This document shows, piece by piece, positions 5,855-14,242 of a stretch of 20,924 nucleotides of DNA. Source of the DNA: CAZYTO01 sp964650405 (lineage in GTDB: Bacteria > Acidobacteriota > Thermoanaerobaculia > Gp7-AA8); contig CAZYTO010000072.1 in the NCBI GenBank assembly GCA_964650405.1, positions 1-20,924 on the forward strand. Direction: 5' to 3'. Position 1 is the stretch's first letter. The number at the start of each line of letters is the position of its first letter. The notes under the pieces were generated by a model, which worked only from the letters and a program-made list of their open reading frames with translations, had not been told where the DNA came from and made no database searches. The position numbers were made by a program, and so were the translations under genes.

Positions 5855-8071
5855 TCAGCCGGCGCGCTGCTGTTTCGAGGACGCTTGCTCGCTTTGCTCG
5901 GTATCGTAGTAGTCGTAGTAGCTGCGCTTGAACGAGTAACCGTACTGCTGGAGGTCGAGGTTGTTGAGGATGGCACCGAGGACCTGGATGTTGCTCTGGC
6001 GGAGCCGTTCGGCGGCACGCTGCACCACCTCGCGCGGCGTCTGCCCGCCGTGGACGCAGAGCACGACGCCGTCGGCGCTGGCCGCCAGCACGATCGAGTC
6101 GGTCACGGCCATCACCGGAGGCGAGTCGAAGATGACGTAGGCGAACTTCGAGCGCACTTCATGAATGAGCTGCTTCATCCGGTCGGAGGCCAGGAGCTCG
6201 GAGGGATTCGGCGGCGTCGGTCCGGAAAGTACGGCCGACAGATTCGGGACCTGCGTCTCCTGGATGACGTCCTCGAGGGGCACGTTCGCGGCGAGGTAGT
6301 TGACCAGGCCGAGATTCATCTTGCCGCGGAAGACCTTCTGCAGGCGCGGCCGGCGGAGGTCGGCGTCGATGAGAAGCACGGGCTTACCCATCTGCGCGAG
6401 CACGGTGGCCAGGTTGACGGAGGTGGTGGTCTTTCCTTCGCGGGCGAAGCTGGAGGTGATGACGATGACTTTGGGAGAGGAGGCGGAAGCGAGGAGCAGG
6501 GAGGTACGGAAGGCGCGGTACGACTCCGAGATGGGGGAGCGTGAGTCGAGATAGGGCAACAGGTCGATTCCGCGCTCCGGCCCAGGGGTCTCCGCCCGGG
6601 CTGGTGCCTTCGCAGTCTGAATGGTCTTCAGATGGCCCCGGCCGTAGCCGTACGCATAGCTGCCGCGGGTCACAGAACCGGCAGCGGGGACCACGCCCAG
6701 CGACGCAAAGCCGGTGACCCGCTCCAGCTCTTCGGAAGTCTTGACGGAGCGGTCCATGTACTCGAGGAAGAAGATCGCTGCCAGGCCGAGGATGACGCCG
6801 AGCGGGAAGGCACTCTGCAGGTGATTCTTCATCGTCACGTTGAAGCGAGCGGTGGGAAGAATGGCGTGGTCGACCCAGTGAATGTTAGATGTGCTCGTTC
6901 CGCGGAGCCGCGATGTGACTTCCGTCTCGTTGCGGCGTTTCACGAGCTGGTCGAGCAAGGCCTGCTTTCCTTCGAGTGTGCGGCTCAGGTCGACGTATCC
7001 CTGTGCATTGACGTTGAGGGACATCGTCTCGCGCTTCTGCGACTCGAGCGCGCCCTGCAGTGCCGCAACCTGCCCCGCAGCGGAGTTGAGCTCGTTCCGC
7101 GCCGTCTCGCGTATCTTGCCGAAGGCCTCGAGCACGGCCTGCGTGCGAGCCTGCTTGGTCTTTTCGATATTCTGCTGCAACCGCTGCATCTCGGGGTGCT
7201 GGGGAAGGAACGTGGTCAGCTTCTGCGCGTACTCACGTTCGAGCTTGCTCTCCTCTTCGTTGAGCTGCAGGACCAGCGGGTCATTCTTGGCCACGGAATC
7301 GGGGTTGGCATGCAGCATCGTGTCGTAGGCTGCCTGCTTGGCGTAGTAGTCGCTCTGTGCGGAACCGAGGTCGGCGTTGATCTTCGTCAGCCGTTGGACG
7401 GTGATGTTCGAGGCGTCACTCGCCGAGATGATGCCCTTTGTTTCGCCGTACTGCTGCATCGACTTGCGCGTGGACTCGACGTCTTCCTGAATCTGAGTGA
7501 TCTGCTGGGAGAGGAACTCGTTGGCCTGTTTCACCGACTCGTACTTCTGCTCCGTGTTGCGGCGCATATACGACTCCGCGATACCCTCCGCCACGCGCTG
7601 CGCCAGACGCGGTGACGGCGCGATGTAAGCGATCTGTACCAGCGAGGTGTTGCGAACGGGAATCACTTCCAAGGGGCCCGTCACTGCCCCCACCATCGCA
7701 TCGCGGATCTTCCGGACCTCCTCTGCCGACTTTCCCTTGATGCCTGGAGGGTAGAAATCGGGATCGCTCAGGAGTTGCCATTCCTGAATCACGCGGGCTC
7801 CGAGATCGCGGCTCTTCAGCAATTCGTATTGGGTCTGGAGAAACTCCTGATCCGAGGCCTCGATGCCGAAAAGATCCTCGACCGTAAGTTGATTCGGGTT
7901 GTCGCGCTCGATCTGAATTGTGGCCGTGGAGCGGTAAAGGGGCTTTGAGAAGTAGCTGAGGAGAAACGTGGCCAGCATCACCACGGCCGCGATCGACACT
8001 GCAACCTTCCACCGTTTGTAAACGATGTTCCAGTAGTGCGAAAGGTGGACTTCCTGAGAGTTGAGTTCCAT
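5855..8071 (-). CDS. Wzc-type polysaccharide co-polymerase fused to BY tyrosine autokinase
   Basis: Inner-membrane protein that sets chain length and contacts the export channel; its cytoplasmic kinase cycles by autophosphorylation. The 738 residues run in order: short cytoplasmic start; TM1 (~24-41); Wzz-type periplasmic domain; long coiled-coil (~175-380); GNVR-like segment; TM2 (~420-437); kinase domain. Kinase motifs are ESYRAFRT (516-523), Walker A SFAREGKTTT (K547), Walker A' LLIDADLRR (566-573) and Walker B YVIFDSPP (645-652). The C-terminal tail carries six tyrosines (710, 712, 718, 719, 721, 722), the expected autophosphorylation cluster. A second small tyrosine cluster (SYAYGYGRG, 471-479) sits in the linker between TM2 and the kinase, which is less usual. 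It lies downstream of the wza-like gene (33-bp gap) and directly upstream of the phosphatase. Confidence 0.95.
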   Translation of the reverse strand: MELNSQEVHLSHYWNIVYKRWKVAVSIAAVVMLATFLLSYFSKPLYRSTATIQIERDNPNQLTVEDLFGIEASDQEFLQTQYELLKSRDLGARVIQEWQLLSDPDFYPPGIKGKSAEEVRKIRDAMVGAVTGPLEVIPVRNTSLVQIAYIAPSPRLAQRVAEGIAESYMRRNTEQKYESVKQANEFLSQQITQIQEDVESTRKSMQQYGETKGIISASDASNITVQRLTKINADLGSAQSDYYAKQAAYDTMLHANPDSVAKNDPLVLQLNEEESKLEREYAQKLTTFLPQHPEMQRLQQNIEKTKQARTQAVLEAFGKIRETARNELNSAAGQVAALQGALESQKRETMSLNVNAQGYVDLSRTLEGKQALLDQLVKRRNETEVTSRLRGTSTSNIHWVDHAILPTARFNVTMKNHLQSAFPLGVILGLAAIFFLEYMDRSVKTSEELERVTGFASLGVVPAAGSVTRGSYAYGYGRGHLKTIQTAKAPARAETPGPERGIDLLPYLDSRSPISESYRAFRTSLLLASASSPKVIVITSSFAREGKTTTSVNLATVLAQMGKPVLLIDADLRRPRLQKVFRGKMNLGLVNYLAANVPLEDVIQETQVPNLSAVLSGPTPPNPSELLASDRMKQLIHEVRSKFAYVIFDSPPVMAVTDSIVLAASADGVVLCVHGGQTPREVVQRAAERLRQSNIQVLGAILNNLDLQQYGYSFKRSYYDYYDTEQSEQASSKQQRAG

Positions 8072-8104
8072 GGGTGAAGCGCCCGGCGCATGCCCGGTCT
8101 ACGA

Positions 8105-8986
8105 TCAGAATACGCTCTCGCGCACCCAAATGGTGTCGTTGTCCTGCAGCAGCACGTCCTGATCCTGCCCGGAAAGGATGCGCTTGTAGTTCTTCCGAAT
8201 GTCGACTTCCTTGCCGTTGATGGTGCGCTTGATCAACACGTCGCGGGAGGCACGGTCGGTCAGCCCGCCCGCGTCGGCCAGCGCCTGCAGCAGAGTTGGG
8301 TTCTGGGAGCGCCGGAACTGCACTCGTCCCGGCTTCATCACTTCGCCCAGGACGTAGATATTCAGCGGCACGTCCACGGGTACGTTGACCACGTCGTTCG
8401 GAAGAAGGGGGATGTTCACGTCAGGATTGCCGTTGACGAGTAGATCCTCGAGGTCGATCGCGATTTGTTCGGCCAATCCGTTAGCGCCCGTACGAAGGAC
8501 GTACAACGTGCGACCGTAGCCGGAGCCGAGGCCGCCTGCCTGCGTGATGGCCTGCATGAGCGTGATGCTACCGGTCGCGCCAATGCGTCCCGGGTGCATC
8601 ACGGCACCGATGACGGAGATCGGCTTGTTGCCCGCTTCGACGACCTGGACCGAGACGTCGGCCGTGGTGAGGTACTTTTGCAGCAGCGACTTGATGCGCC
8701 CCTCCGCCTGCACCGGCGTCAGGCCGGCCAAGTCGATCTTGCCCACCAGGGCGAAGGTGATCTTGCCGTCGTCACCCACAACCGCACGTGTGTTGAGTGT
8801 GGGGTCTTGCGCAACGTGGATTTCGAGCACGTCACGCGGACCGATGGGCAGATCTGTGGCCGGGGCGGAGACCGGAGCCGGCGGCGCGCCAGGTACCGTG
8901 GTCGAAGGCATCTGAGGAAGCTGACCGAGAGCGGTAGCCGTCAGGGCCAAAGCTAACGTGACTGCAGGATACGTCGAACCTCGCAT
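8105..8986 (-). CDS. Wza-like polysaccharide export protein (SLBB domains)
   Basis: Periplasmic/outer-membrane export channel component for capsule or EPS. The 293 residues comprise a signal peptide (residues 1-~21, ending ATALGQ), a Pro-rich linker, the polysaccharide export domain (~46-117, PIGPRDVLEIHV then GKITFALVGKIDLAG) and two SLBB repeats (~122-200, KPISVIGAVMHPGRIG; ~208-285, LNIYVLGEVMKPGRV). I chose the ATG at 8984-8986, which opens a good signal peptide and has GGAG upstream; the frame is open for 31 more codons but that region carries the palindrome. There is no lipobox cysteine, unlike E. coli Wza, and no obvious C-terminal amphipathic helix. Spanning of the outer membrane may therefore depend on the beta-barrel protein encoded just upstream. 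That link is inference. Confidence 0.93.
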   Translation of the reverse strand: MRGSTYPAVTLALALTATALGQLPQMPSTTVPGAPPAPVSAPATDLPIGPRDVLEIHVAQDPTLNTRAVVGDDGKITFALVGKIDLAGLTPVQAEGRIKSLLQKYLTTADVSVQVVEAGNKPISVIGAVMHPGRIGATGSITLMQAITQAGGLGSGYGRTLYVLRTGANGLAEQIAIDLEDLLVNGNPDVNIPLLPNDVVNVPVDVPLNIYVLGEVMKPGRVQFRRSQNPTLLQALADAGGLTDRASRDVLIKRTINGKEVDIRKNYKRILSGQDQDVLLQDNDTIWVRESVF

Positions 8987-9009
8987 CGTTTCGGTGCTCC
9001 GGAGAACCG

Positions 9010-9027
9010 CTGTTCCCTTGGGAACAG
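9010..9027. promoter_or_regulatory. 18-bp palindrome, candidate operator before wza
   Basis: CTGTTCCC-TT-GGGAACAG: two perfect 8-nt inverted arms around a 2-nt centre, lying 24-41 bp before the wza-like ATG. The tight spacing suits a dimeric DNA-binding protein better than an RNA hairpin. A TATAGT hexamer on the minus strand (9063-9068) could be a -10 box upstream of it, but no convincing -35 was found. No regulator gene is in the window. Confidence 0.5.
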
Positions 9028-9167
9028 GCTGTCGAACATCTACTCTAACGATTTGGGACCGGACTATAAATAGACCCACGACCGTGACTCGGCCAGGTGG
9101 GAGGGCGTAAAATCTTCGTGAATCCGACCCTTACGCACGAGTCCGCCGATGACTTATTTGCCATTGG

Positions 9168-10421
9168 CTATGGGGTGAATGACAACCGGACAACGCCTCG
9201 TATTCCGTCCTCGGGCGCGACTGCCATGTTCGATGTCCGCTTGTAGTAACCGACATCGAACCCTCCGCGCAGCCTCGAGAACGAGTAGAGCCAGCCAGCG
9301 GATGCGAAATTAATCGTGTCGCGACGCCTAAGGAAGGCGCCGGTCGGAGAGAGCGTCTCCAGGTCGTAGCGGTCGATCCCCGCGGTATCGCCGATGTGAA
9401 GCGTCAGCCGCCGGGTGGCGTTGTACTCGAGCATCACGGAAGCACGATCGAGGATGTAGTACATGTTGGGTTCGAAGATCGAGAAGTCGATGTCGCGGCT
9501 CGCGCTCGTGGTAAACGACCAGATCTGGTTGTGCCTCGAGTAGGAGGTATTGCCGATCATCCCCTTGAAATCGCGGGCTGAGGGGTTCTTGAAGTCGAGC
9601 CTGGCCGGACCTGCTTCCCCCAGCAGCGTGTTCCGCCCGTCGTTGAAGAGAAAGCCGGCCCCGTAGTACGTGCGGTGGGAATCACGGATGGGGTCGAAGC
9701 GGAACCTGTAGTTGCTGCGCTCCGCGGCCAGATGGAGGCTGGTCAGGGGAAACGTCTTGTGAACGAGCGTGGAGCGGTAGGTCTGGTCGTTCCGCGCCAG
9801 CAGATCGATGGTTACACCCACCGGCTGGTAGCGATTCGACGGGAACCGTTGTGCGTTCGTGGAGGCCTGAAATGTGAGGCTCGTCCGGGACGAGTATTTG
9901 AACTCACCCGCAACGCCGAGGCGATCCTGCTTCTGCGTCACGATGCGGTTGATCTCGGCCGTGTACGGAACGAGCGCGTCCGACCGATGAGCGAAAAAAT
10001 CAAGGTAGAGATGGTTGAAGAGAAACTGGGCATCGCCTCGCACGGTGTAGCCGAGCTGGCTGTGGGACTTCTGAAGGCTGCTCCCACCGAAGAAGGTGTA
10101 CTGGGGAGTCGCAGCCAGGGAGAAGATGGTCTTCTTGGTCGGCACGTAGTAGAACTTCTGCGGTGCGTTGATGCCGAACGAGATTCCGTTACTCTGGTCC
10201 GAAGTCGGAACGAAGTAGGCGCCGCTGTAACCGATGTCGGAGAGCTCGATGGACGAGAGCAGGTAGAAGGATCCGGAGTGGAACCGGGCCCGCCGCAAGT
10301 CCGTGGAGATTTCCTGGCTGGCGGAAAGAGTGCGATCGCGGTCCCGCAGTCCCTCTTGTCCAAGCATGTTCCCCGTGATCAAGAGGAACCCGAGCATCGG
10401 CAGAACGAGTCTCTTCCTCAC
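9168..10421 (-). CDS. Outer-membrane beta-barrel protein of the EPS operon
   Basis: 417 residues with a signal peptide (MRKRLVLPMLGFLLITGNMLGQ; cleavage near 21). The rest alternates short hydrophobic/aromatic strands with polar turns (SFYLLSSIELSDIGYSGAYF, then SLTFQASTNAQRF), typical of an outer-membrane barrel, and ends in a strand GVVRLSFTP. Start is GTG (10419-10421) with AGGAGG just upstream. It is the first gene of the minus-strand export operon, before the Wza-like gene (181-bp gap that may hold a second promoter). Similar barrels accompany polysaccharide export loci and may form or gate the outer-membrane exit. I cannot assign a precise family by eye; porin-like or structural roles remain possible. 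Confidence 0.75.
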   Translation of the reverse strand: MRKRLVLPMLGFLLITGNMLGQEGLRDRDRTLSASQEISTDLRRARFHSGSFYLLSSIELSDIGYSGAYFVPTSDQSNGISFGINAPQKFYYVPTKKTIFSLAATPQYTFFGGSSLQKSHSQLGYTVRGDAQFLFNHLYLDFFAHRSDALVPYTAEINRIVTQKQDRLGVAGEFKYSSRTSLTFQASTNAQRFPSNRYQPVGVTIDLLARNDQTYRSTLVHKTFPLTSLHLAAERSNYRFRFDPIRDSHRTYYGAGFLFNDGRNTLLGEAGPARLDFKNPSARDFKGMIGNTSYSRHNQIWSFTTSASRDIDFSIFEPNMYYILDRASVMLEYNATRRLTLHIGDTAGIDRYDLETLSPTGAFLRRRDTINFASAGWLYSFSRLRGGFDVGYYKRTSNMAVAPEDGIRGVVRLSFTP

Positions 10422-10490
10422 AAACCCCCCTCCTCACCCGCGAATCTCGGCGGAGTGGAACCCCGCAGAGAATACCATGCAGCCCCTACA
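10422..10490. promoter_or_regulatory. Divergent spacer (barrel gene / O-antigen ligase-like gene)
   Basis: 69 bp between two divergent start codons. It must hold two promoters or parts of them. A TATTCT hexamer is seen on the minus strand, but I cannot define either promoter with confidence. Confidence 0.35.
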
Positions 10491-11966
10491 ATGAGCCGAA
10501 TGCCGCTCCGCCGGACCTCATGGGGAGAGCTTGCCGCGCTCGCTCTCTTCTTCGCGTTCTTGCTGTGGGTGCCCCTGCCGTTCGGTTCGACCCCGGCGGA
10601 GTTTCAGCTTCCCCTGGTGGTTGGAGGCAGCCTGGTCTGCGCAGTCGCGGCCATGGTCGTCGCGTCATCGGGCGAGGGACTGGTGTGCACACCAGCCTGG
10701 CGCGTCTGGACGATCGGTGCCATCGTGTTCATGGGCTTCGTCGCCCTCCAACTCGTCGACCTGCCGGAGGGGCTGCTGCGCCTTCTGTCCGCCGAGTCGG
10801 CACGAGTCTGGATGGGCGCCTCCAGCGTCGCCTCTCTCGTTCTCGGCACTCGCAGAAGCGCGCATCCGCTGTCGGTCGACCCAGCCACCACGTCTCTGCA
10901 CCTCTTCCGGCTCTTCGCGTATTTCGGGACCTTCACCGCGGCAGCGCTTCTACTCCGGCGTCACTCACGGCGGGTGGCCCTGGCCGCGGTGTTGTCATGC
11001 AGCGCCATCTTCCAGGCTTCGTATGGAGTCCGCCAGGCGGCGCTGCAGAACTACTCGATTTGGGGCTGGAGGAACAGCCTGATCTTCAATCGGGCCACGG
11101 GCACGTTTGTGAATCCGAACCACTATGGTCATTATGCAGCCCTTGTCGCACCCCTTGGGTTCTTTCTGCTGGGCCTGGCCTGGCACGAAGCGTCGGCGCC
11201 GGCGGCTCGGGGCCGCTACCGATTCATCCGGCTGCTGGAGCGCCGGCTCGTGCCGGCCGCGTTCGGTGGCATCACGGTCACGGCCTGCCTCGCGGCCATT
11301 CTGTTGTCGAGGTCCCGGGGGGCTCTCCTCGCCCTTTTTGCCGGAGCGGCCATCGGAGTCGCTGTCTCGACGGGCCGCCGCCTCGTGCGTACGGCCCTCT
11401 TCCTGGCCGCCGGCGTCGTGGCGGTCCTTGCCATCGCCTTCTACCTAGGGCGCGAACGGACGTCCGTCGACCGCTTCACTCCCGGCGGAAACGAAGCGCG
11501 TTCGCTTGGCGGCCGGCGGCCCGCGTTTGACACTGCCATGTCGATCTGGCGGCGATATCCGCTGTTCGGTTCCGGCCTCGGCACCTTCATCGATGTAGCT
11601 CCGATGACTCAGCCCGGCCAAGGGGAACGAATCTACAACCACGCACATAACGACTACGCCGAGATCGCCGCGACCACCGGTGTGGCCGGTCTGGCGGCCT
11701 TTCTCGTACCACTCGCGATCGGCTTGTCGCTTTTCGTCCGTCTCAGCCTCGGCCGGTCCGGGGTCGCCGCATCCTGGCGCCGGGCGGCGTTTCATGCAGC
11801 TGCATTGGCCAGTATCTCCACAGCGCTAGTACATGCATTGGTCGATTTCAACTTCTTCATCCCGGCCAACGCCGCCACGCTCGCCGCCATCGCCGGTGCG
11901 GCGGTTGCTAGTCGATCCGAACCATCCGCGTCTCGCGGTTCCGGGTTAGACGATTCGCAACATTGA
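10491..11966 (+). CDS. O-antigen ligase/Wzy polymerase-like membrane protein
   Basis: 491 residues with about ten or more hydrophobic segments. Family marks of the O-antigen ligase (Wzy_C-type) domain are visible: NRATGTFVNPNHYGHYAAL before a membrane helix, an Arg-rich loop SRSRGALLALFAG, and the large periplasmic loop ending in IYNHAHNDYAEIAATTGVAGL. It would either polymerise undecaprenyl-linked repeat units or transfer finished glycan to an acceptor, in the inner membrane facing the periplasm. Start taken at ATG 10491; a second in-frame ATG at 10500 is possible and neither has a clear Shine-Dalgarno. The frame is open far upstream antisense to the barrel gene, a composition effect. Its 3' end overlaps the opposite-strand gene by 59 bp. 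A second member of the same broad class is at 19222-20613. Confidence 0.9.
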   Translation: MSRMPLRRTSWGELAALALFFAFLLWVPLPFGSTPAEFQLPLVVGGSLVCAVAAMVVASSGEGLVCTPAWRVWTIGAIVFMGFVALQLVDLPEGLLRLLSAESARVWMGASSVASLVLGTRRSAHPLSVDPATTSLHLFRLFAYFGTFTAAALLLRRHSRRVALAAVLSCSAIFQASYGVRQAALQNYSIWGWRNSLIFNRATGTFVNPNHYGHYAALVAPLGFFLLGLAWHEASAPAARGRYRFIRLLERRLVPAAFGGITVTACLAAILLSRSRGALLALFAGAAIGVAVSTGRRLVRTALFLAAGVVAVLAIAFYLGRERTSVDRFTPGGNEARSLGGRRPAFDTAMSIWRRYPLFGSGLGTFIDVAPMTQPGQGERIYNHAHNDYAEIAATTGVAGLAAFLVPLAIGLSLFVRLSLGRSGVAASWRRAAFHAAALASISTALVHALVDFNFFIPANAATLAAIAGAAVASRSEPSASRGSGLDDSQH

Positions 11967-13089
11967 CTTCCACGCGGTGACGTCCAGGGGGAACGACCGC
12001 TACCGTGCCACGGGCGCGAACGGGCCCTTCGGCCATGAGAGCGTCATCGACGAAGATCTCGACGTAGGGAGGGAACTCGTCGCTGTGGACTGGTTCGAGC
12101 TCGATCCGGAGCGGGCCGGTGACGACTGCCACTGCGTTACGGCAAATGTTGCTGCCGCACGTGCCGGTCCAGGTTACCCCTTTCACAGTCACCGATTCTT
12201 TCGAAGTGGCGCCGCCTTCCGCAACAAGCTGCGCGGCGTCGGTACGATCGCCGAGTGCGGCGGCGAGCTCTGCTCGGGCAGAGGGGCTGGCCCATCCTTT
12301 CTGCGTGACCACATCTCGCAGACCATCGAGTGGACTCAGGTGGTGGCGGACAGCGTAGTCGATGAGGGCGTCGAGGTAGTCCGAACGACTCGGATCGACT
12401 TCGAGCGGGCGCCTGTGAAGTTCGGCGAGTGCTGTAACAAGCATTGGCTCGTCGCTGTTTCGCGGCTCCGGCGGTAGCTGCTGGATGATCTGCGACGGCT
12501 CGAGATCCCGGACCCGCGTGGAGAAACCGGCGATGCGTTTCTTCGTTTCCGCGGTGCGAAGCTCCCGGTAATCCCCTTCACGGCCGTACATGGCCGCCAG
12601 GTCGCGAAGGTCGCGGAGTGAGCTTTCATCGTCCGGATGCGCCTGCCGCAACCACGCCACGTCGCCGGTGAGCTCGAAGATCGGATGGACCATGCGGGCG
12701 TAAACGATCGGGTCACGCATCATTGGTTTGATCGCCGCCAGGACATCTTTCCGATCGTCTTCCGACAGCTCGGTCCAGTGAAAGAACCCTCCGCGCGCAT
12801 ACGCGACGCGCGGCGTGTCGATGTGCGGTGCCAGCGTGGCGGCAAGCGCATGGGCGGCGCGCCACGCAGCGACGCGGTGCGGGTATTCCTCGTCGACGAC
12901 GTGCTCGGAGAGGGCGCCGGCGGCGCGCCAATCGGTGGGATGTTCCGACAAGGTGAGGGCCAGGTCTCGTGCGCTCGACGTATGCGGGTGCCATTCCTCG
13001 CCGGGCCTGTCAATCCAGAAGAGGATCGCTACGGCGATCATCATGGCGGCGGCGGTGAATAGCAGGTTGCGCTGTCTACGGTGATTCAC
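11908..13089 (-). CDS. Membrane-anchored protein of unknown function
   Basis: Not recognised. 393 residues: short cytoplasmic start (MNHRRQRN), one transmembrane helix (~8-27, LLFTAAAMMIAVAILFWI), then a periplasmic region. The first ~250 residues are helical with repeat-like spacing (DWRAAGALSEHV, YPHRVAAWRAAHALAATL), TPR-like but without a clean TPR signature. The C-terminal ~100 residues look like a beta-sandwich (VTVKGVTWTG, then EFPPYVEIFVDDALMAEGPV and GRHRVEVNVANRL), possibly carbohydrate-binding. GTG start (13087-13089) with GGAGGAGG (13094-13101) just upstream; it overlaps the stop of the GT4 gene (GTGA), so the two are coupled. The 3' end overlaps the convergent O-antigen ligase-like gene by 59 bp. 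Context suggests a role in assembly or tethering of the polysaccharide. Confidence 0.75.
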   Translation of the reverse strand: MNHRRQRNLLFTAAAMMIAVAILFWIDRPGEEWHPHTSSARDLALTLSEHPTDWRAAGALSEHVVDEEYPHRVAAWRAAHALAATLAPHIDTPRVAYARGGFFHWTELSEDDRKDVLAAIKPMMRDPIVYARMVHPIFELTGDVAWLRQAHPDDESSLRDLRDLAAMYGREGDYRELRTAETKKRIAGFSTRVRDLEPSQIIQQLPPEPRNSDEPMLVTALAELHRRPLEVDPSRSDYLDALIDYAVRHHLSPLDGLRDVVTQKGWASPSARAELAAALGDRTDAAQLVAEGGATSKESVTVKGVTWTGTCGSNICRNAVAVVTGPLRIELEPVHSDEFPPYVEIFVDDALMAEGPVRARGTVAVVPPGRHRVEVNVANRLTRNRETRMVRID

Positions 13090-14231
13090 GCCGCCTCCTC
13101 CATGAGAATCCGTTCCCAATCAGAGAGCGCGATCTTCGACGCGAACCGGGCGTCGTACAAGGCCCGGCCTCGGGAACCCATGGCCCTGGCCAGCGCGGGA
13201 TCGGCAGCCAGCTCGCGGATCGCTGCAGTCAACGCCGTGCTGTCGCCGGGTGCGATCACGTAACCGAGGCCGTGGTCGAGCGTAAGACGGGCCAGTTCAC
13301 TGTCGTGCGCTCCGATGTAGAGGACCGGCCGGCCCGCGGCCAGGACGCCGTAGAACTTGCTGGGAACGATCAAACCCTCGAGCGGCGGCTGGAGCGAGAC
13401 GAGATGCGCGTCGGCGGCGGACAGGCTCTCACTCAGCACGTCCCGCGGCTGGTACGGCCGGAATTGCACGGAGGGCAGCCCTTCCAGCTGCTTCTGCTTC
13501 GCGCCGCCGCCAATGATCAGAAAGCGAATGCTGGGATCCCCTGCCAGGGCCTGCATCGTGGAGGCAATCGTCGCCACGTCATGGGCGCGCCCGAGGTTGC
13601 CGGAATAGGCCACGACAAACGAATCGCCGAGCTGCCACTCCTGCCGCAGAACATTCGATTCACGGGGGACCGGGTGGAGGGCGGCATCCGCCCAGTTGTG
13701 CCGGACCACGGCGTGCGGCAGCCTCCTTGCCATGGCCTCGCTGAGCGCGACGTTGACACGTGCCCGTCGGAGCGACCAGTCGCGCAGCCGCCGCAGTAGC
13801 GGAGCGCGCTTCAAGACCCCAAGCGCTTCCGCCACCTCCGGGAAGAGATCCTGTACCCAGTTCACCACGCGATGTGCCGATACTGCCGCAACGACCGAGA
13901 GCAGCGGCGGGTCGGTCATGGCAATGACTACGGCGCCCCGTCCCCGCCTCAGAATGGCGAAGAACGCGGAGAGGTAGAACGTCGCATAGTCGACCGCCCG
14001 CCCCGGCAAAAACGCCCTTCCGAACCGGCTCGTCCAGATCCGCAGGATCGTCACGTCGTCGACGATCTCGCGCCGCGGCAGCCGCGCCGCAGCATCGTCA
14101 TATCTCTGGCGGGACGTGACCACTTCGACCCGCCACCCCTTCGACGCGAGATGAAACGCAAGATCGCCCGCCATCTGACTTGTTGCAGAATGGTCGGGGT
14201 AGAAGTAGCGATTGACGATCACGACACGCAT
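13086..14231 (-). CDS. Glycosyltransferase family 4 (WbuB-like)
   Basis: 381 residues, GT-B fold. N-terminal domain starts RVVIVNRYFYPDHSATSQMAGDLA, like WbuB-type transferases of colanic-acid/O-antigen clusters. An acceptor-side WVQDLFPEVAEALG and the linker SFVVAYSGNLGRAHD (~200) follow, then the nucleotide-sugar site PLEGLIVPSKFYGVLAAGRPVLYIG, the variant in which PSK-YG replaces the usual EGFG-E. It would add a sugar to the lipid-linked repeat unit at the cytoplasmic face. The ATG at 14229-14231 is chosen because homology starts there; the 27 upstream codons are the translated repeat element. No Shine-Dalgarno is visible. It is divergent from the carbamoyltransferase gene with 87 bp between. 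Confidence 0.9.
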   Translation of the reverse strand: MRVVIVNRYFYPDHSATSQMAGDLAFHLASKGWRVEVVTSRQRYDDAAARLPRREIVDDVTILRIWTSRFGRAFLPGRAVDYATFYLSAFFAILRRGRGAVVIAMTDPPLLSVVAAVSAHRVVNWVQDLFPEVAEALGVLKRAPLLRRLRDWSLRRARVNVALSEAMARRLPHAVVRHNWADAALHPVPRESNVLRQEWQLGDSFVVAYSGNLGRAHDVATIASTMQALAGDPSIRFLIIGGGAKQKQLEGLPSVQFRPYQPRDVLSESLSAADAHLVSLQPPLEGLIVPSKFYGVLAAGRPVLYIGAHDSELARLTLDHGLGYVIAPGDSTALTAAIRELAADPALARAMGSRGRALYDARFASKIALSDWERILMEEAA

Positions 14232-14242
14232 AGAGAAATGCA

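Noticed and set aside
9160..9168. GCCATTGGC palindrome at the end of the barrel gene
   Set aside because: Nine bases overlapping a stop codon; likely chance.
9675..10490. Long upstream extension of the O-antigen ligase-like frame, antisense to the barrel gene
   Set aside because: The extension has no hydrophobic or family sequence; the ligase-like protein starts at 10491.
10477..10494. Five-codon leader ORF (ATG at 10477) whose TGA overlaps the ligase ATG
   Set aside because: Too short and without a ribosome site; it may be chance in a 69-bp spacer.
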